Of a stretch of 64,000 nucleotides of DNA, positions 10,896-23,460 are shown piece after piece. Under the pieces are notes generated by a model. That model worked only from the letters and a program-made list of their open reading frames with translations, was not told the DNA's origin and searched no databases. The stretch comes from Chelydra serpentina (taxonomy: Eukaryota > Chordata > Testudines > Chelydridae), in the NCBI GenBank assembly GCA_037349315.1, contig JBAIAC010000004.1:77802501-77866500 (forward strand), given 5' to 3'. A program made the position numbers and the translations under genes. Numbering within the stretch: the stretch's first letter is position 1; each line of letters opens with the position of its first letter.

Positions 10896-13800
10896 TTTTT
10901 CCCTTTTACATGAGAAAATTTCAAAATTAGAAACTTTTCAACCAATTCTATTTCTTACTGTTACTCTTCTTCACCTTCCTCCCATGTTTCTCCTATTTTT
11001 CCACTCATTTAGTGCATCTTATTTTAAAATTACATCGAGTTTACAATGGGACCCTGATCATGACTGGGAGTATAGCGAGCTACCACGAAGCAAACAATCA
11101 AAATGAAAAAAATTCTTTCAACCTCTGGACTTTTCTAGTATACATGAAAGGGTATTCCAATAAATGGCTTTTTGTGTGTTTCGGTATTTTATCTTTGTTT
11201 CCTGATTAATGGATGTTTAAACTTTCAAATATAGCAATAAATTAAAAAAAAAAAAAAGTGGTGTGACTATTAACACTAAAGTTTGTAAAATATTCCTGGA
11301 AATTCCACACTGAAATTGTCTTGGATGACTGAGCAATTACATTTGCATCACTTTTTCCAGCGTTTCTTATGGAACAAACGATTATGGCTGCTAACATTCT
11401 ACTTATGAAGTACCTCATGGTCTTAATCCTATGACAAGTTGTGCTTGATTGGTCTCCTGCACCTGTGCTGAATCCAGTGGTACTCTATGTATGCACAGCA
11501 GTCCACTCACATGGAGCTCTTTGGAAGATCAAATGCTTAGTGCGCGTGTTGCTATTAAGTGATTTTAAAAACAAATACACAGTTTATGCCAAAGGAGTTT
11601 TTATTCTAAAGATGTACCATGCCAAAACGTCTATCTATTCATCATCTTAATTGATAATTGTTGCTATGCAACCAGCAGACATGCAACAATGGTAGGGTGG
11701 GGGGATTTTTAAAAAAAGTCCTCATCAAATCATTGTAATAAGGCAAATCAAATTTCAGAACTAAAAACAAGACTTTAAACTCCAAAGCAATTTTTAAAAA
11801 TATTCCTCCTCTTACACTAGGCTTTATGTGCCAAGTTTTGGCCAACAGCAGATTTTTACAGCTGATTCAGGAGCCCTTACAAATAGAAGTAAAAACCAAA
11901 TGCTGGGAAACTCTTAAGGATAAACAGAATTTTTATAAACAGGTGCATACACAACAGGCACAATTAAAGGGGCTTTAAGGGGGAAAAAAACCCTACACAA
12001 CAAATGGATTCTCCATCACACTATAAATTCCCTAATGTTCCAGCTCCATAGTTGTTGATTTCTCACTCATGGGCTTCTTAGCATACAATGGACCCGTGAC
12101 AGGGGTAACATCGAGAAAGAGCTCAAATGGAGGCTGCATGATGAAAAGACGGGAAGAAAGGTGAGTGAGGTTTTAGGTAATACTAATTAAATTGCTCATA
12201 CTTTCTTCTTAGAATATTCTATGAAAGAGAACATTTAAGTCTTTATTAGTAACATAAGTACCAAAATTGTCACATTTTCTTTTAAAGTCTTTTATTCATA
12301 TTTGGTGCCACTGAAACCAGTTACTACAATATCCATCAGAACCAAACAAGATAAATATGCAAATTTCAGAAGGGAGGCAATATAGAGTGAAATGATTATG
12401 AAAAACTATACAAATATGTGGATTCTGAAATTGATCATCTGAAAATATTTTTTTAAATATTTATTAATGGCCAAAAGCACATAGCTGTCTCGGGACTAGA
12501 AGAATGAAGAACCCTCAGTTCTGGGCCAGGATTCTACGCTGATAGAGTATGGCTAATGGAGAGAGGCCAAAGTCAGCTGGAGCCCATCAGTCTGTTCCTT
12601 TCAAAAATTCCAGGCTAAAATCCTGGAAGACAAACTGTCAGCTGCTGGAAGTGTCTTGATAGACTACAGAGAAATCCTAAATGAGAGATTTTGGGTGCCT
12701 TGATTTTTTAAAAATCCTGATGAAAAGGAATTTGGGACTTACTTTGATTCCCTCTTTTCAGGGTTGAGCTCAGCTTTTCTTAATTGTGAGACAAGTGGAT
12801 TTTGGGAACACTTTCTCTGGTTCTGAAGAGTAAACTTTGGGAACGTCACTATTAAAGACGCACACAACTTATTTTTGTTTTGTTTTTTTGTTTTCCCATA
12901 TTGGTTTGCTGGGGATTCTTTTAATATGCAGAGCCATTCACCCACTGGACTAATGCATTAAGTAAGGAGAAAAGAACAGTAATTTGTACTTATGTAAATT
13001 ACATCTACTGGAAGCTAGTACAGAGTAACAGTGTAGGGAAAACTTCAGAGTCGTAATCGTAGAGGTTTGTAAGAAACTTCACTCAAAGACCTGAATAGCT
13101 TAATTAGAGCGGTCAGGTAAATCGTGTTTGTTTCTTAAACTCTAAATATTGCATTAGAAATCCACAGAATGACTCAGAACTAGCAAGTGAATATGGACTA
13201 TTTTATCTGTTCATTGTTCAAATTCAGCCTTAGTTACTAGTAAGTAAAAGCTATTAGATTCTGACTGCTCTGTAATGTGTGTGAAAATAGTGGCTGGTCT
13301 CACACTCGATCGTGTACATGTACTCACTTCAAACACTGCTAGCAGTTTAAGTATGAAAAAGACTGAATGTAGAAATGACTAAATTGCCCTTTCACCACTA
13401 TGGGTCATCACTCGAAGTCTGAATTGAAATATTTTTACAAGTTAACATGGGAAACTTTGCATGGCTGCTACCTATGTCAACCTGTGTTGTGGATAAATGG
13501 AGGCTTTAAGAACTGGTAATCCAGCTCCTTTCACAAGAACTAAATTTCACTTTTTAAAAGATATCAGTATATAAACAATTACAAACACGGACACACCTGC
13601 TTTTTAGTATATATTAGGCTAAATTCTAAGGAACTAAACTATATACACTTGTTTTATATTTAAAAATATACTAAACAATCTTTTCCTGTCTGACCCTCTG
13701 TTTGCAGCATGGAAAACTTTTCTAGTCACACTGGAAGGATTTAAAAATGAAGCTTGCAATGTAAATGCTAATAATCTTCAAAATAGCAACATGATTAAGT

Positions 13801-13970
13801 CCACTTATAATGTAAAATTGCATTTAATATAATTATTTAAAGTTTGTTTTGCCTTGAATGTGAAATTACCATAACCAAAGCATCTTAGAGATGCATTGTC
13901 TAGTAAACCTGCCGGCATATAAAATTTAACAGCTCTACTGTAGCAGAAAATACATCAAACATCCCTGTGT
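10896..13970. other. Intron stretch with no recognised gene
   Basis: AT-rich sequence with short open frames only. A run of A's at 11243-11256 follows AATAAA at about 11235, but the spacing is too short for a normal poly(A) signal and no parent gene was recognised. No clear transposon was seen. Confidence 0.5.
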
Positions 13971-14010
13971 GTGTGTGTATATATATAGATAGATAGATAG
14001 ATGGATAGAA
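13966..14010 (+). repeat. (TG)n, (TA)n and (GATA)n microsatellite
   Basis: Runs of GTGTGTGT, TATATATA and four GATA-type units lie in succession. Confidence 0.9.
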
Positions 14011-15439
14011 TTGGGGGACATGACTATACGCATTTAAAATATCCTCCTAGCTCTGAACATGAAATCAGGTGAGTGGGGACCCTTGCACCTAGCACTCATC
14101 ATCAAACCCATATCGCCTACTTTTCTTTCATAGCTGAATTTTTAACTAGGGCCTGCAACAATGGCTCTTCAAAGAAACTCACCCACTTTACACGCAGGTT
14201 TTCTTGACTGCATAGAACAAGTGCTGAGATTACTTTGCCTTTGATCCATAGTCTTAGGCCACAGCTTGAATTACAACTTCACTAGGGATGACCCAAAGAC
14301 TTATGGTGCTGAAACTTGCTCTACAACCTGGAACATTTGACTGCTCCACAAGGTCCTCAGCCATCTACTCCTTGTTCAGCAACAGGGAGAAGGCACTTTA
14401 CCCTCCCCCTCCTTGAAGATATTCTCACCTGGTACAAAAGCCTCCATTCTTGGAGCCTCTCCTATCCATTTGGACAATTTTTCTTTCCCAGTCAATCTTC
14501 ATGGTCTGTCACTCCTGGTGGCTTGCTGGCTGTAGAGGCTATAAGCTGTCTTGGCTGAAAGCCATCATTATAAAGTGTGAGGTAGTCACTGCTTGAGGTG
14601 TCTCCAGAGACAATGAAGCCTTTCCCTGAAAGAGTATTACTGGAAACAATCAATACTTCTAAATAATGACTTGGGAGCAGTGCTATCTGCTCAATGCTTA
14701 GAGAAGATTGGAAGCAGCTCCTTCCTGATGTATATCAGTAATTTACATGAGGGAACTGTAAGATTCCCTCTATCACCCACATTTAGGTGGTGTGTGTTCA
14801 GATGACAGTTTTCTGCTGCTTGCTGATTCAAAAAACAGAATCTAATCATGGACAAGTGAAACTTAGCAGCTGGGAGTCACTGGTACTGAAAGGCTTTGCC
14901 TCTTGCATGAAAAACAATGTGGCTTTTATTCCCTTTTTTTCTGTTCATCTTCAGAACAGTTAACTCTGAATGAGGTGTACAAAGACATTTAACCCCCACC
15001 TCTTCTTTATCCAAAGAATGTTTACATATATTGCTTTCCCACAGTTGGGCACACATATCTAATCCTCTAAGCTTTGGCAAAGGTAAATTGCCACTTTACT
15101 TTCCTTGCAGAAAGAGGACAGCTTCTGTGAACCAATGCCCCAGGAGAAAAGCCAAAAAGATAAATCACACTTTCTTCTAATCTGCCCTACGGTCTTTAAT
15201 TAAATGCTCTCATCCTATTTTTTTCCACAAGACCCTTGCCTCATTTAGTACACAGGATAGATATTGCTCACTTAATTAGCCTATTCAGTATTTTGGTTTT
15301 GTTCTCATTGTTCAATGTGTGGCCGTAGGCCTTATTTACTGCACACTACTCGCATACTGTTCTGAAAATAAATAATTTTCTCATTTGCTTTTCAATGTCA
15401 CTAATTACTGTTGTTCACAAACACGAACTTCCATGAGAT
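14011..15439. other. Intron stretch with nothing recognised
   Basis: It contains unique-looking intron sequence without tRNA, transposon ends or conserved coding frames. Frames of up to 80 codons show no known domain. Confidence 0.5.
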
Positions 15440-15760
15440 GTGAGGTGGTATTATCCCTATTTGTACAGATATGGAAGTGAGGCACAGAAATTATGATCAA
15501 AATTATCCACTAACTTTGGGAGCCCAATTTCAGATACCTAGGATGTGATTTCTCAGAGTACTTAGCATCATATAGCACTTCAATGGGAGCTGTGCTTTGA
15601 ACACATGAGTTCAGATGCAGTTGTAAGTGTTAAGCACTTCTGAAAAGTCTGCTTTAAATGACTTGCCTACCATCACATAGGAAATCTTTGGCAGAGACAG
15701 GGATAGAATCCAATTCTCCAGAGCAGCATTCTACTGCCTTAACAATTAAGCAATTAAGCC
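15440..15760 (-). repeat. MIR-like SINE, minus orientation, interrupted
   Basis: The left part, TTATCCCTATTTGTACAGAT and GAAGTGAGGCACAGA, and the right part, CAGAGACAGGGATAGAATCC then 'TTCTACTGCCTTAAC', are the core and tRNA-related head of a MIR read backwards. About 150 bases of unrelated text separate them. Confidence 0.55.
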
Positions 15761-15814
15761 ATCCTTTCTCTCCCCTGCCTCAGTCACTACACACCTTCTA
15801 CAAGCTGTCCAGGT

Positions 15815-16105
15815 GTTCTCTACTTAGTGTCCCCTTCCGGTTCCCTGCTTTTTACCCTATGACCTTCACTCCCATCCCTGTTTTTTCAATTGTTGTCCTC
15901 ACAAATTAGTTGTAGTCTGGGTTTGACTCCATTAGCTGAGTGGGACGGGGGGGCTTTAGTACTCCATGTCCCTTTCTGTTCCCTGATTTTTTCCCTTTGA
16001 CCTTCACTCCTGACCTTGTTTTTTCCATTTGTCCCTACTGTTTATTGTGGTTTGGGCTCAATGTCCCCTTTCACTCATTTGAGGGGGAGGGCCTTTAGCG
16101 TTGGG
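15815..16105 (+). repeat. Tandem duplication, unit about 140 bp
   Basis: The first unit (about 15819-15957) and the second (about 15958-16105) share, in order, GTCCC-TTCC/TTCT-GTTCCCTG, TTTCCCT/TACCCTATGACC, CCTTCACTCC, CTTGTTTTTTC or its variant, TGTAGTCTGGGTTTGA against TGTGGTTTGGGCTCAA, and a G-rich stretch ending in GGCTTTAG or GCCTTTAG. A third copy starts at about 16062 (TGTCCCCTTTCACTC). Divergence indicates an old event. No known family was recognised. Confidence 0.7.
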
Positions 16106-16109
16106 CCGT

Positions 16110-19100
16110 CTTAGGCCTGCTATCTCCAGGCTAATACAATAAGTACACATTCTCTACAACAAATGAAGCAGGTGTCCTATAGACAGTTCTCTTTCACTAC
16201 GCAATCTTGATTCATCCTCCGCATACGTCAATCCTGTGCACTGAGGCGGTGGTCATGTAATTAACAGCACAGGTACAAGGGAACGTACAGTATCTTGATT
16301 CCTGGCATTTCTTAATTTGAGTACTTGAGTTTGCAATCTCAGTGCTCTTTTAACAGTTGTGTATGTGTGTGTAATTTAGTTATAGATTATGGAGGAAGTG
16401 GAACGTAGGAAACATTTTGTCTAGCTAAAGTTTTATTTCTATGAATATAACATCTTTGACTCTTCTCTGTTTGTTTTGCAATGAGGAAAAAGATTTTCAG
16501 CACAAGTGAGCATGACAATGTTTGGTATAATCACCATGAAGAAAATAAAAATATAAAACATACTTCTAGTGTGTGTAATCTCAAAGCTACTAAGAAACTG
16601 TACAATATCATTGTATACAAAGACACGTTTCATAATGAAGAGCCAAATGCAAGATTACGCCCAAAATTAGATTACTGACCATTGTATGCAAATCAGTTGC
16701 TCATTACCAGGAATGAGCAAGGTGGTCATAGCATCAGATAAATCTTCAATTAACAACATTTCTTTGGAATATTTTTCATAATTAGTTGAATGCACTTAAT
16801 ACATAACTAAGTGAAACACATTTCTTATTTAGTGTGTGTGGGGGGGGAAGATTCAAGAAGTGTCCCCAACTAAGCCATGTTTCAGAACAGCTGATAAATA
16901 GATAAAAACATGAAAATAGAGATCAGTCTTCATGTAGACTCCTAAAAAACTTTGCCTAAGGGAGTTAAAACTGGCAATAGCATGTCTTATGCTTTGTAAG
17001 ACTCATCTAATAACAGTAAGCTCATGTGGAAGTTCATCTTTTTAAAATTATCCCTCTGAACAAAATTCTAGCCTTAAAGCGTGATCGTGCAAGCCTTATT
17101 CACACGAGCAACCCCACTGAGCGTCAATGCGACTAGTTGTGCAAGTAAAGCTTGACAGCACAGGCGCTGACTTTTGTTTTTGTCGGTGGGTGCTCCTCTC
17201 TGCCTTGTCCCTCCGTGCGAGCAGTGGGTGAGGTCTTGGGGGAAAGAGACCAAGCAGGGGCAGGGCCATGGTCTGGGCACTTGGACCCACAAAAGAAGCT
17301 GTTCATAGGATACAGTAAGTGGATTTAAATACAGAAGAGTCTGAGTATGTATTTCAAATAATTCTAGGTAAAGAATGTGCTTAGGTTTGTATTAACATGC
17401 TTAAAAAATCATGGGGTGTACACGTAAGATCTGTGCAATAATTTAGTAGCCTTCTGCTACATTGAAGTAAACTGAAACAATAATCAGAACACTTTTAAGG
17501 ATAAGTATTTTGAATTTGTAGCAAGTTGACCAGAAGAGGAAAAAAGAAAAGTTAAACTTCAGCTGTTTTCAAATGAGCAAGGCAAAATTAAATGTCTTCT
17601 GAAATAAATTCTCAGGCCTTGACATTGAAAATCAAATCAAACTCGCTTTTTAATGTCAAGGAACAAGTCTGCACAACTAAATACGTGTTGGCTTTAGGGT
17701 ATGTAGCTGATCCAATTAAACTTTCCAAAGATTAAGAGTATAGTTATCTTCGTTTGCTTTTACACAGCAGTTCAATGAAGGTTCTGGGAAGCAAAAGAAA
17801 AACAAACTAGATAACCAAGGAAACCACCAGATTGTTCAATTACATTCATGCAATAACTGGTATCTTTTAGCAGCTCTTAAGTGATTTATTACTGGCTCAG
17901 TACCAGTGTTTGCCAATTGCAGTAAACTATATAACAAGTAATTTGTTCACATTACCGTGCATTCCTCCTCTGCAGAAGGTGGATTAATATCAGATTTTTT
18001 CCATGAAGAAGTAGTATTTTACTTACTTTCTTTCCAGAGTAAAAGCAAGATGGAAGTTACCATTGTTAAGTTTTCGCTTTGTAATACATTATGAATGGCT
18101 GTATTGAGGGAAACTAAATTTCAGTTATCAGCTTTGCATAATTTTGACTTAAAATTAGGTCTAAAAATAAAGTCAAGTCATGTGATTGACTAAACCAACA
18201 GTGGTATAGCCTGGCAAATACTCATTTAAAAATGTATATTGGACTTTGAATATTAAGAGATTTGTAAAAAGAACATCTTTTTCTCTATTAAAATTCACCA
18301 TGACTGTGTGCTTAAGCTTTTCACACACAGTTTAGTAAACATATACTTCAACTATCATTCAATTCAATATACAGCTGTTACCAAATCTCAGATAAAAGGC
18401 AAGGTCAGTAATAAGTAAAGGAAAGAGGACAGCAGTCTATAGTCTCAAGGTTATGCTTCTCCAAAATATGAAAGCTTACACTAGGAATCTGAAAATAAGC
18501 TAAATGTTAAATTGATGCTTTCAGATAAGCCTTACTACACAAATCACAGTTGTGTCTAGTGAGCTCACTCAGGGTGTCACTGTGCGAGGTGTGTCAGATA
18601 AACAGTGTTGCCATCTTATGATTTGTTTTTTTCTTAAGGACTCAGTTCTTCACATCGTTTGACTGTGAGATGCTCATATTTCATTCATTAAGAAGGTTCT
18701 AGCCCTGGGGGTTTCAGAAGAAACTTTAAGTATAAACCCTAAAGGCTGCAAAACAGATGGCTACTAAAAAACCCAAACATTTTTAAAAATCACATGATTT
18801 TGGGGGGCCTGCCTCATGACTTTGACTGGTTGGGGTTGGTAATACTGCATAAGGAGAGTCCCTGCCCCAACAAGCGTACCATCTTGGGTTGTGACAAAAG
18901 CAATAGGTGGATGAACTAGATGGAGGGAAAAGAGAGGATGACAAACTATATTTTGCATAGTAAGCAGTCAGGTATTTGGTACACATACCTGAATAATAAG
19001 ATTGAAAAAAAAATTCTGTGTGTTTTTCAGACATGCCATAAGAAAGCTGTAAAATCTCTCCAACCACACCAAAACTTCTAACTTGCCCTCTGACATCTCA

Positions 19101-21870
19101 AGAACCAGAAATGTACATGACTTACTTCCATGTGTAAGCAACAGAGCTTGATGGTGCTGGTAAAAATACTTACAGTGGGCCATCAACTTCTCAATCACCA
19201 TGAATATGTCTGCATGGAGATTTGTCTTTATAAAACATAATGGGTACAGCTCGTGATCTCCAGCCTTATTCACTTTCAGGTTAACTCATTATCTAAAAAA
19301 TGTGCAGAAGCAGAACTGATGAGCTCTCAGTCTCCTGAATCCCAAATTCTCCAGAATACAAAATGCGTGACATCAAATCACTACATCATTTGCTGATAGC
19401 AATATGAACTTTACAAGCTTTCAGAGAATCCACTTTCCATGGTTTCTTCTGCTTTGCACACTCATTGACAGTGTTCTTCATGTTTGTGGATCGTTTGAAA
19501 TTCTCCACACAATGCTCCCTGTTACCTTGACAATAACGGTTCTGTTAGCTTCCAGGTGTTTGGTTTCATCATGTGTTTTCATAGATAGAGCTCAGTAACC
19601 AGATATAGCATTCAGTTGAAATGTCTTTGCCATGTGTACCAACCGCTCACTTTGAAAACAGAGTAGGGCCATCTGCATTCCAACAGTTGCAAGTTCGAGA
19701 CATGTATGTTTTTAGATTCTCTGCACGGTTTCAAAAAACACTGAGTGGCATGTTCAGATTCAGTCAATCAGGAATCTGTCATACCTTTGATATCAAACTA
19801 CTTACTAAGTAGAGTGCCACAGAAGTTGGTAGATGGTTTGACATTTTTAAATAGGCATATCATGACAACAAAAAGGTTACAGGTTATTACTTTACTAAAA
19901 CAGTACTAGAAATACTATTCCATCACACAGCAGGCTATTCTAGGATGAATAACTGACATATAAACAGGCTGACAGAATGTGCCTGAAAATCCCACCCTGT
20001 TAGTCCGTGGTGATCCTCCTGAAAAGTGGTAAATGGATTCTCCTGATTCACTGTTGCAGCTGGCTTCTGACTCCACCTGAGTGGCTTTCTAGAGAGAGGT
20101 CATAGAGTGTAGGCTGGGCAGTCCTTAGAGGAACCCAGAAAACAACTAAACCTCAATAGAAGGCTTGAGCTGTGGTGGTGGTTTTTTTTGTTTTTAATAG
20201 TTTCATCCTAAACAGCCAACCAATCAACCCTCCACAAGAAGGGTAAGTTTTGATCCACTACAACTTGTGTGAACTATCTTTGGAGTGAGGTGCAGAATCC
20301 CCTAATCAAAGTATGCCACAGTAAATTTCGCTTCACTCTTGGAATAGGAAAATATGAAATCCATACTTTGGTTCCATAAAACTGGCCCACCACAGCATGG
20401 TCATGAGGGTGGAAGTGACTTTATCTAGAATAAATTATGTACGATACAGATTTAGCTCCCGATTACAGATGAAAGAGAAATATCTGCACAAGTAAAAAGC
20501 ATGGACTAACCATTCATTGCCATTTAGGAAGTCCTGGGTTTTGGTTTCACACAGACTGTAGAACTTTTCACATATTCAGTAATCTAACCCTATTCATATG
20601 CATTAAAGCTGATGCAGGCATACATCAAAATAATCACTGACCGGATGCAAACATGTAGCAAATTCAATAGCAAAAAGCATATTGGCAAAATGTGCTTATC
20701 CGATGTAAATGAATACGTCCTGTGCTGAGCATATGCACACAAGCTGCAGTACTGTATTTCCATGATGAAGACAGTTATCTGTTTCTGGGATTCTAATGAG
20801 TTTTTTGAAATGCTAAGAAAGGATGTTGGTACTCGACCAAATTATTACCAACATTTGTAGTTTTCAGACTATGGCATACGGCACATGTAAACAGGGTGTA
20901 AAAAGAGTGTGCAGCGTGATGTTGATAGTTTTTGCAGCAGCAGGGTTAACTACATAAAATTAATTTTAAAAGGCTTCTTCAAATTTCTCTAAATAAACTG
21001 GACAAAATGCACAAATCCTGTTAGGAAAACATTTGGATGAAATTTCAAACTTTAAACAGGGTATTTAGGTTTAATTTCAGCAATTCCAAAATGGGATTTT
21101 TTTGGGGGGTGCATCATGCATTGTCATAGTGTTGGGCTGGGGATGAGACAAGTAGTAATCCAGATCTATACAGCCTGCCTGAGGCTTACATTTTCAGAAA
21201 GTGCTGAGTACCACCCTCTGAAAAAAACATCAAGCACCTTTAATGTGTCAAGATGGGTACTCAAACTGACACACCCAGAGTCACCAATCACTTTTGGGGG
21301 AAAAAGCCTTAAGCCTGAACATCAAGATGCTATATGGAATTAGGGCAGTGCTGAAAAGAACAAGAATGAAGGTAAAGAATGTAAACCTTGGATGTATATA
21401 TTGATTTGATTTCAGATTTAGCATTAAACACATTTTAAATACAGATTAGACCAATATTTTTCACTACATGCAAATTTCTTAATAGGGTATTTTATACTAC
21501 TGTATTAATCTATCTCCAAAAGCACCCTAACAATTTGAATAGAGAGATGCATAAGATAAGTACAGCCAACCGCAAAATGTTGGTGAGTTCAATGTCCCAC
21601 TGTCATCCTCAATGAAGAATACAAGTAAAAGGATGGGATGGTAAGTGATGTAGATGAAATGCAGAACTGGAGCTGAATGCATGCAGGCAAACATTTATTT
21701 TTAGTGAGCAATACCAGAAGCATACATTTACTCTTCTGGGCAGGAGTCCATATTTCTCAATACTCCTGAGTATAATGCAGAAATATTTCTAAGTAAAAAA
21801 AAACAAGTTGGTTTGCCTTGCTCTGGCCTGTTTTCCTAGGTTATCTATAGAACTGCTCCTTATACTTCAC
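16110..21870. other. Intron stretch, mostly unrecognised, with two weak repeat pieces
   Basis: About 17155-17290 resembles a GC-rich 'GGCGCTGACTTT ... GGTGGGTGCTC' turtle repeat that recurs near 49930-50100. About 18685-18860 (GATTTTGGGGGGCCTGCC, then GGTTGGGGTTGGTAATACTG) looks like another dispersed repeat. The rest is AT-rich with no gene. The minus-strand frames at 18764-19273 have no recognisable domain. Confidence 0.45.
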
Positions 21871-21879
21871 AACACTTCA

Positions 21880-22095
21880 TTTTCTGGAGTACCTTCCATC
21901 AAAAGGTATCAAAGGACTTTAACTCGTTGTTTGTAAATCTCACAACAGCCCTGTAAAACGTGGGCATTATTTTTACCTCTCTCCCTCTCACATTGTACAG
22001 ACGGGGAAAATGAAGCACAGAGAGACTAAGTGCCAGGATGTAAACCCAGTTCTCCTGAACCCCCATCGCATGTATTAACCACTATGGCTTGCTCT
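21880..22095 (-). repeat. MIR-like SINE, minus orientation
   Basis: ATTGTACAGACGGGGAAAAT, then GAAGCACAGAGAGACTAAGT and CCCAGTTCTCCTGAACCCCC, end in ATTAACCACTATGGCTTGCTC. This is the reverse of the MIR core and head in proper order. Confidence 0.65.
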
Positions 22096-22595
22096 GTGTC
22101 TCAATCATTTTAAATACGTTTCCTCAAAGTAGCTTCATATTGCACATATACTCGTTGCAAATGTTTGCAAACTCCATGTGTATATTTCCATTTAGAATTT
22201 TAAAAAAAGCAAGATGTGCTGCTCCTAGTGAAACCATCAGTTGACTCTTTATTTTGGCGGGGTTTACCCCCCAAAAAATGCTACTTAACAGTAGCCAAAC
22301 TCTTGCCTCTATTTATAGTATGTTAGTTCACTTCATAGGGCTCAGCCCTGCAGTCCTTCTGCAGGGAACGCTGAATGACTCTCATTGAAGTTTTGACTGC
22401 AAAAATCAGGCTGTATGTTTTTACAAAGCCAGAAATTTTAAACAAGTCTATCTTTTAAAAAAGAAAGCCTTATTCATAAACTTAAGCCAGGAAGTAAGAT
22501 CTTGATGGAACTGAGAAAGCTGAAAATAAATATAGGATCCAATTATGAATTATTAGGTCCTACAATATAGGATAGACCAATAGGCCTCTATCTAA

Positions 22596-22892
22596 GGCCA
22601 TATCTACACTTGGAACACTTTACCAGCATACGAATATTGGTATAATATACTGGCAAAGTGCTCCAAGCATGGATGCAGCTATGTCAGCACATCTGCACTT
22701 TGTGCTGATATAGTAACCCCCCCGCCGCATGAGTGAAACAAATTAATTATGCTGGCAAAAAGTGCAGCTTTCCTGGTATACTGTAGTTGCATCTACACTA
22801 GGAGCTTCTGCTGGCCCAGCTATGTAAGTCAGACATCCAACACCCCTCACCAACATCGCTATGCCAACAGAAGTCTGTAGTGTAGTCGTGGC
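22596..22892. mobile_element. MITE with 'TCTACAC...GTGTAG' ends (Harbinger-like)
   Basis: The left end GGCCATATCTACACTTGG and the right end TAGTGTAGTCGTGGC form an imperfect terminal inverted repeat, with TAA and TCA outside as a decayed 3-bp target duplication. The interior (about 297 bp) has a self-complementary feel, with CTACACTAGGAGCTTCTGCT at about 22794. There is no coding capacity. Confidence 0.6.
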
Positions 22893-23093
22893 TCAAAGGA
22901 AGTTCACATGGAAACACAGTTCTGACTGCTCACCTGTGAACTGATATCGTAACACATTTAGATTACCATAGTGGTATTCAGTGCAACTGTTTAGAGTTAA
23001 CTTATATAGTTGGGAATAGTAGTCCTCAGAATCCATACTCAATAGCATCACTCGAATCCTGATACCAGTAAAATGAATACAAAAGTTTCCTCC

Positions 23094-23460
23094 CGGGCTG
23101 TGTCTACACTTATGGTGGCATGTGGAATCCAGGCACTACACAGGCAGCTACACACCAAAATGAAAAGCTCTGGCCGCAGGAAAAGATTCTGACAGTTCCC
23201 TGCTGCCGTAGCTTTTGCCTGCTATGAGAGCCTTTCACTGTGGCAGGGAAAGGCTCCAACAGCAGGGAGGCAGTGGAAGCTACACTGCTAAAAATAACAG
23301 TGTAGCATAGGAGGCACTGCTTGGGTGTGTAGAGAGCCATGAAGGGCTCTCTACTTGCTTAAGCCATATCTCACCACCTACACTGCTATTTATACCCATG
23401 TTAGCAGGGGGTGCAGTATCCGCCACCTTATATGCTGCGGTAAGTGCAGATATAGCCCCC
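23094..23460. mobile_element. Second MITE of the 'GTGTCTACACT' type
   Basis: It starts GGGCTGTGTCTACACTTATG and holds AGCTACACTGCTAAAAATAA near the middle. It ends near GTAAGTGCAGATATAGCCC, an imperfect reverse of the left end. The overlapping frames on the minus strand (23110-23340 and 23390-23614) are transposon sequence, not genes. Confidence 0.5.

Noticed and set aside
11230..11260. AATAAA followed by a run of A's, suggesting a processed pseudogene
   Set aside because: The A-run starts only a few bases after AATAAA, too close for normal cleavage, and no parent gene or target duplication was seen upstream.
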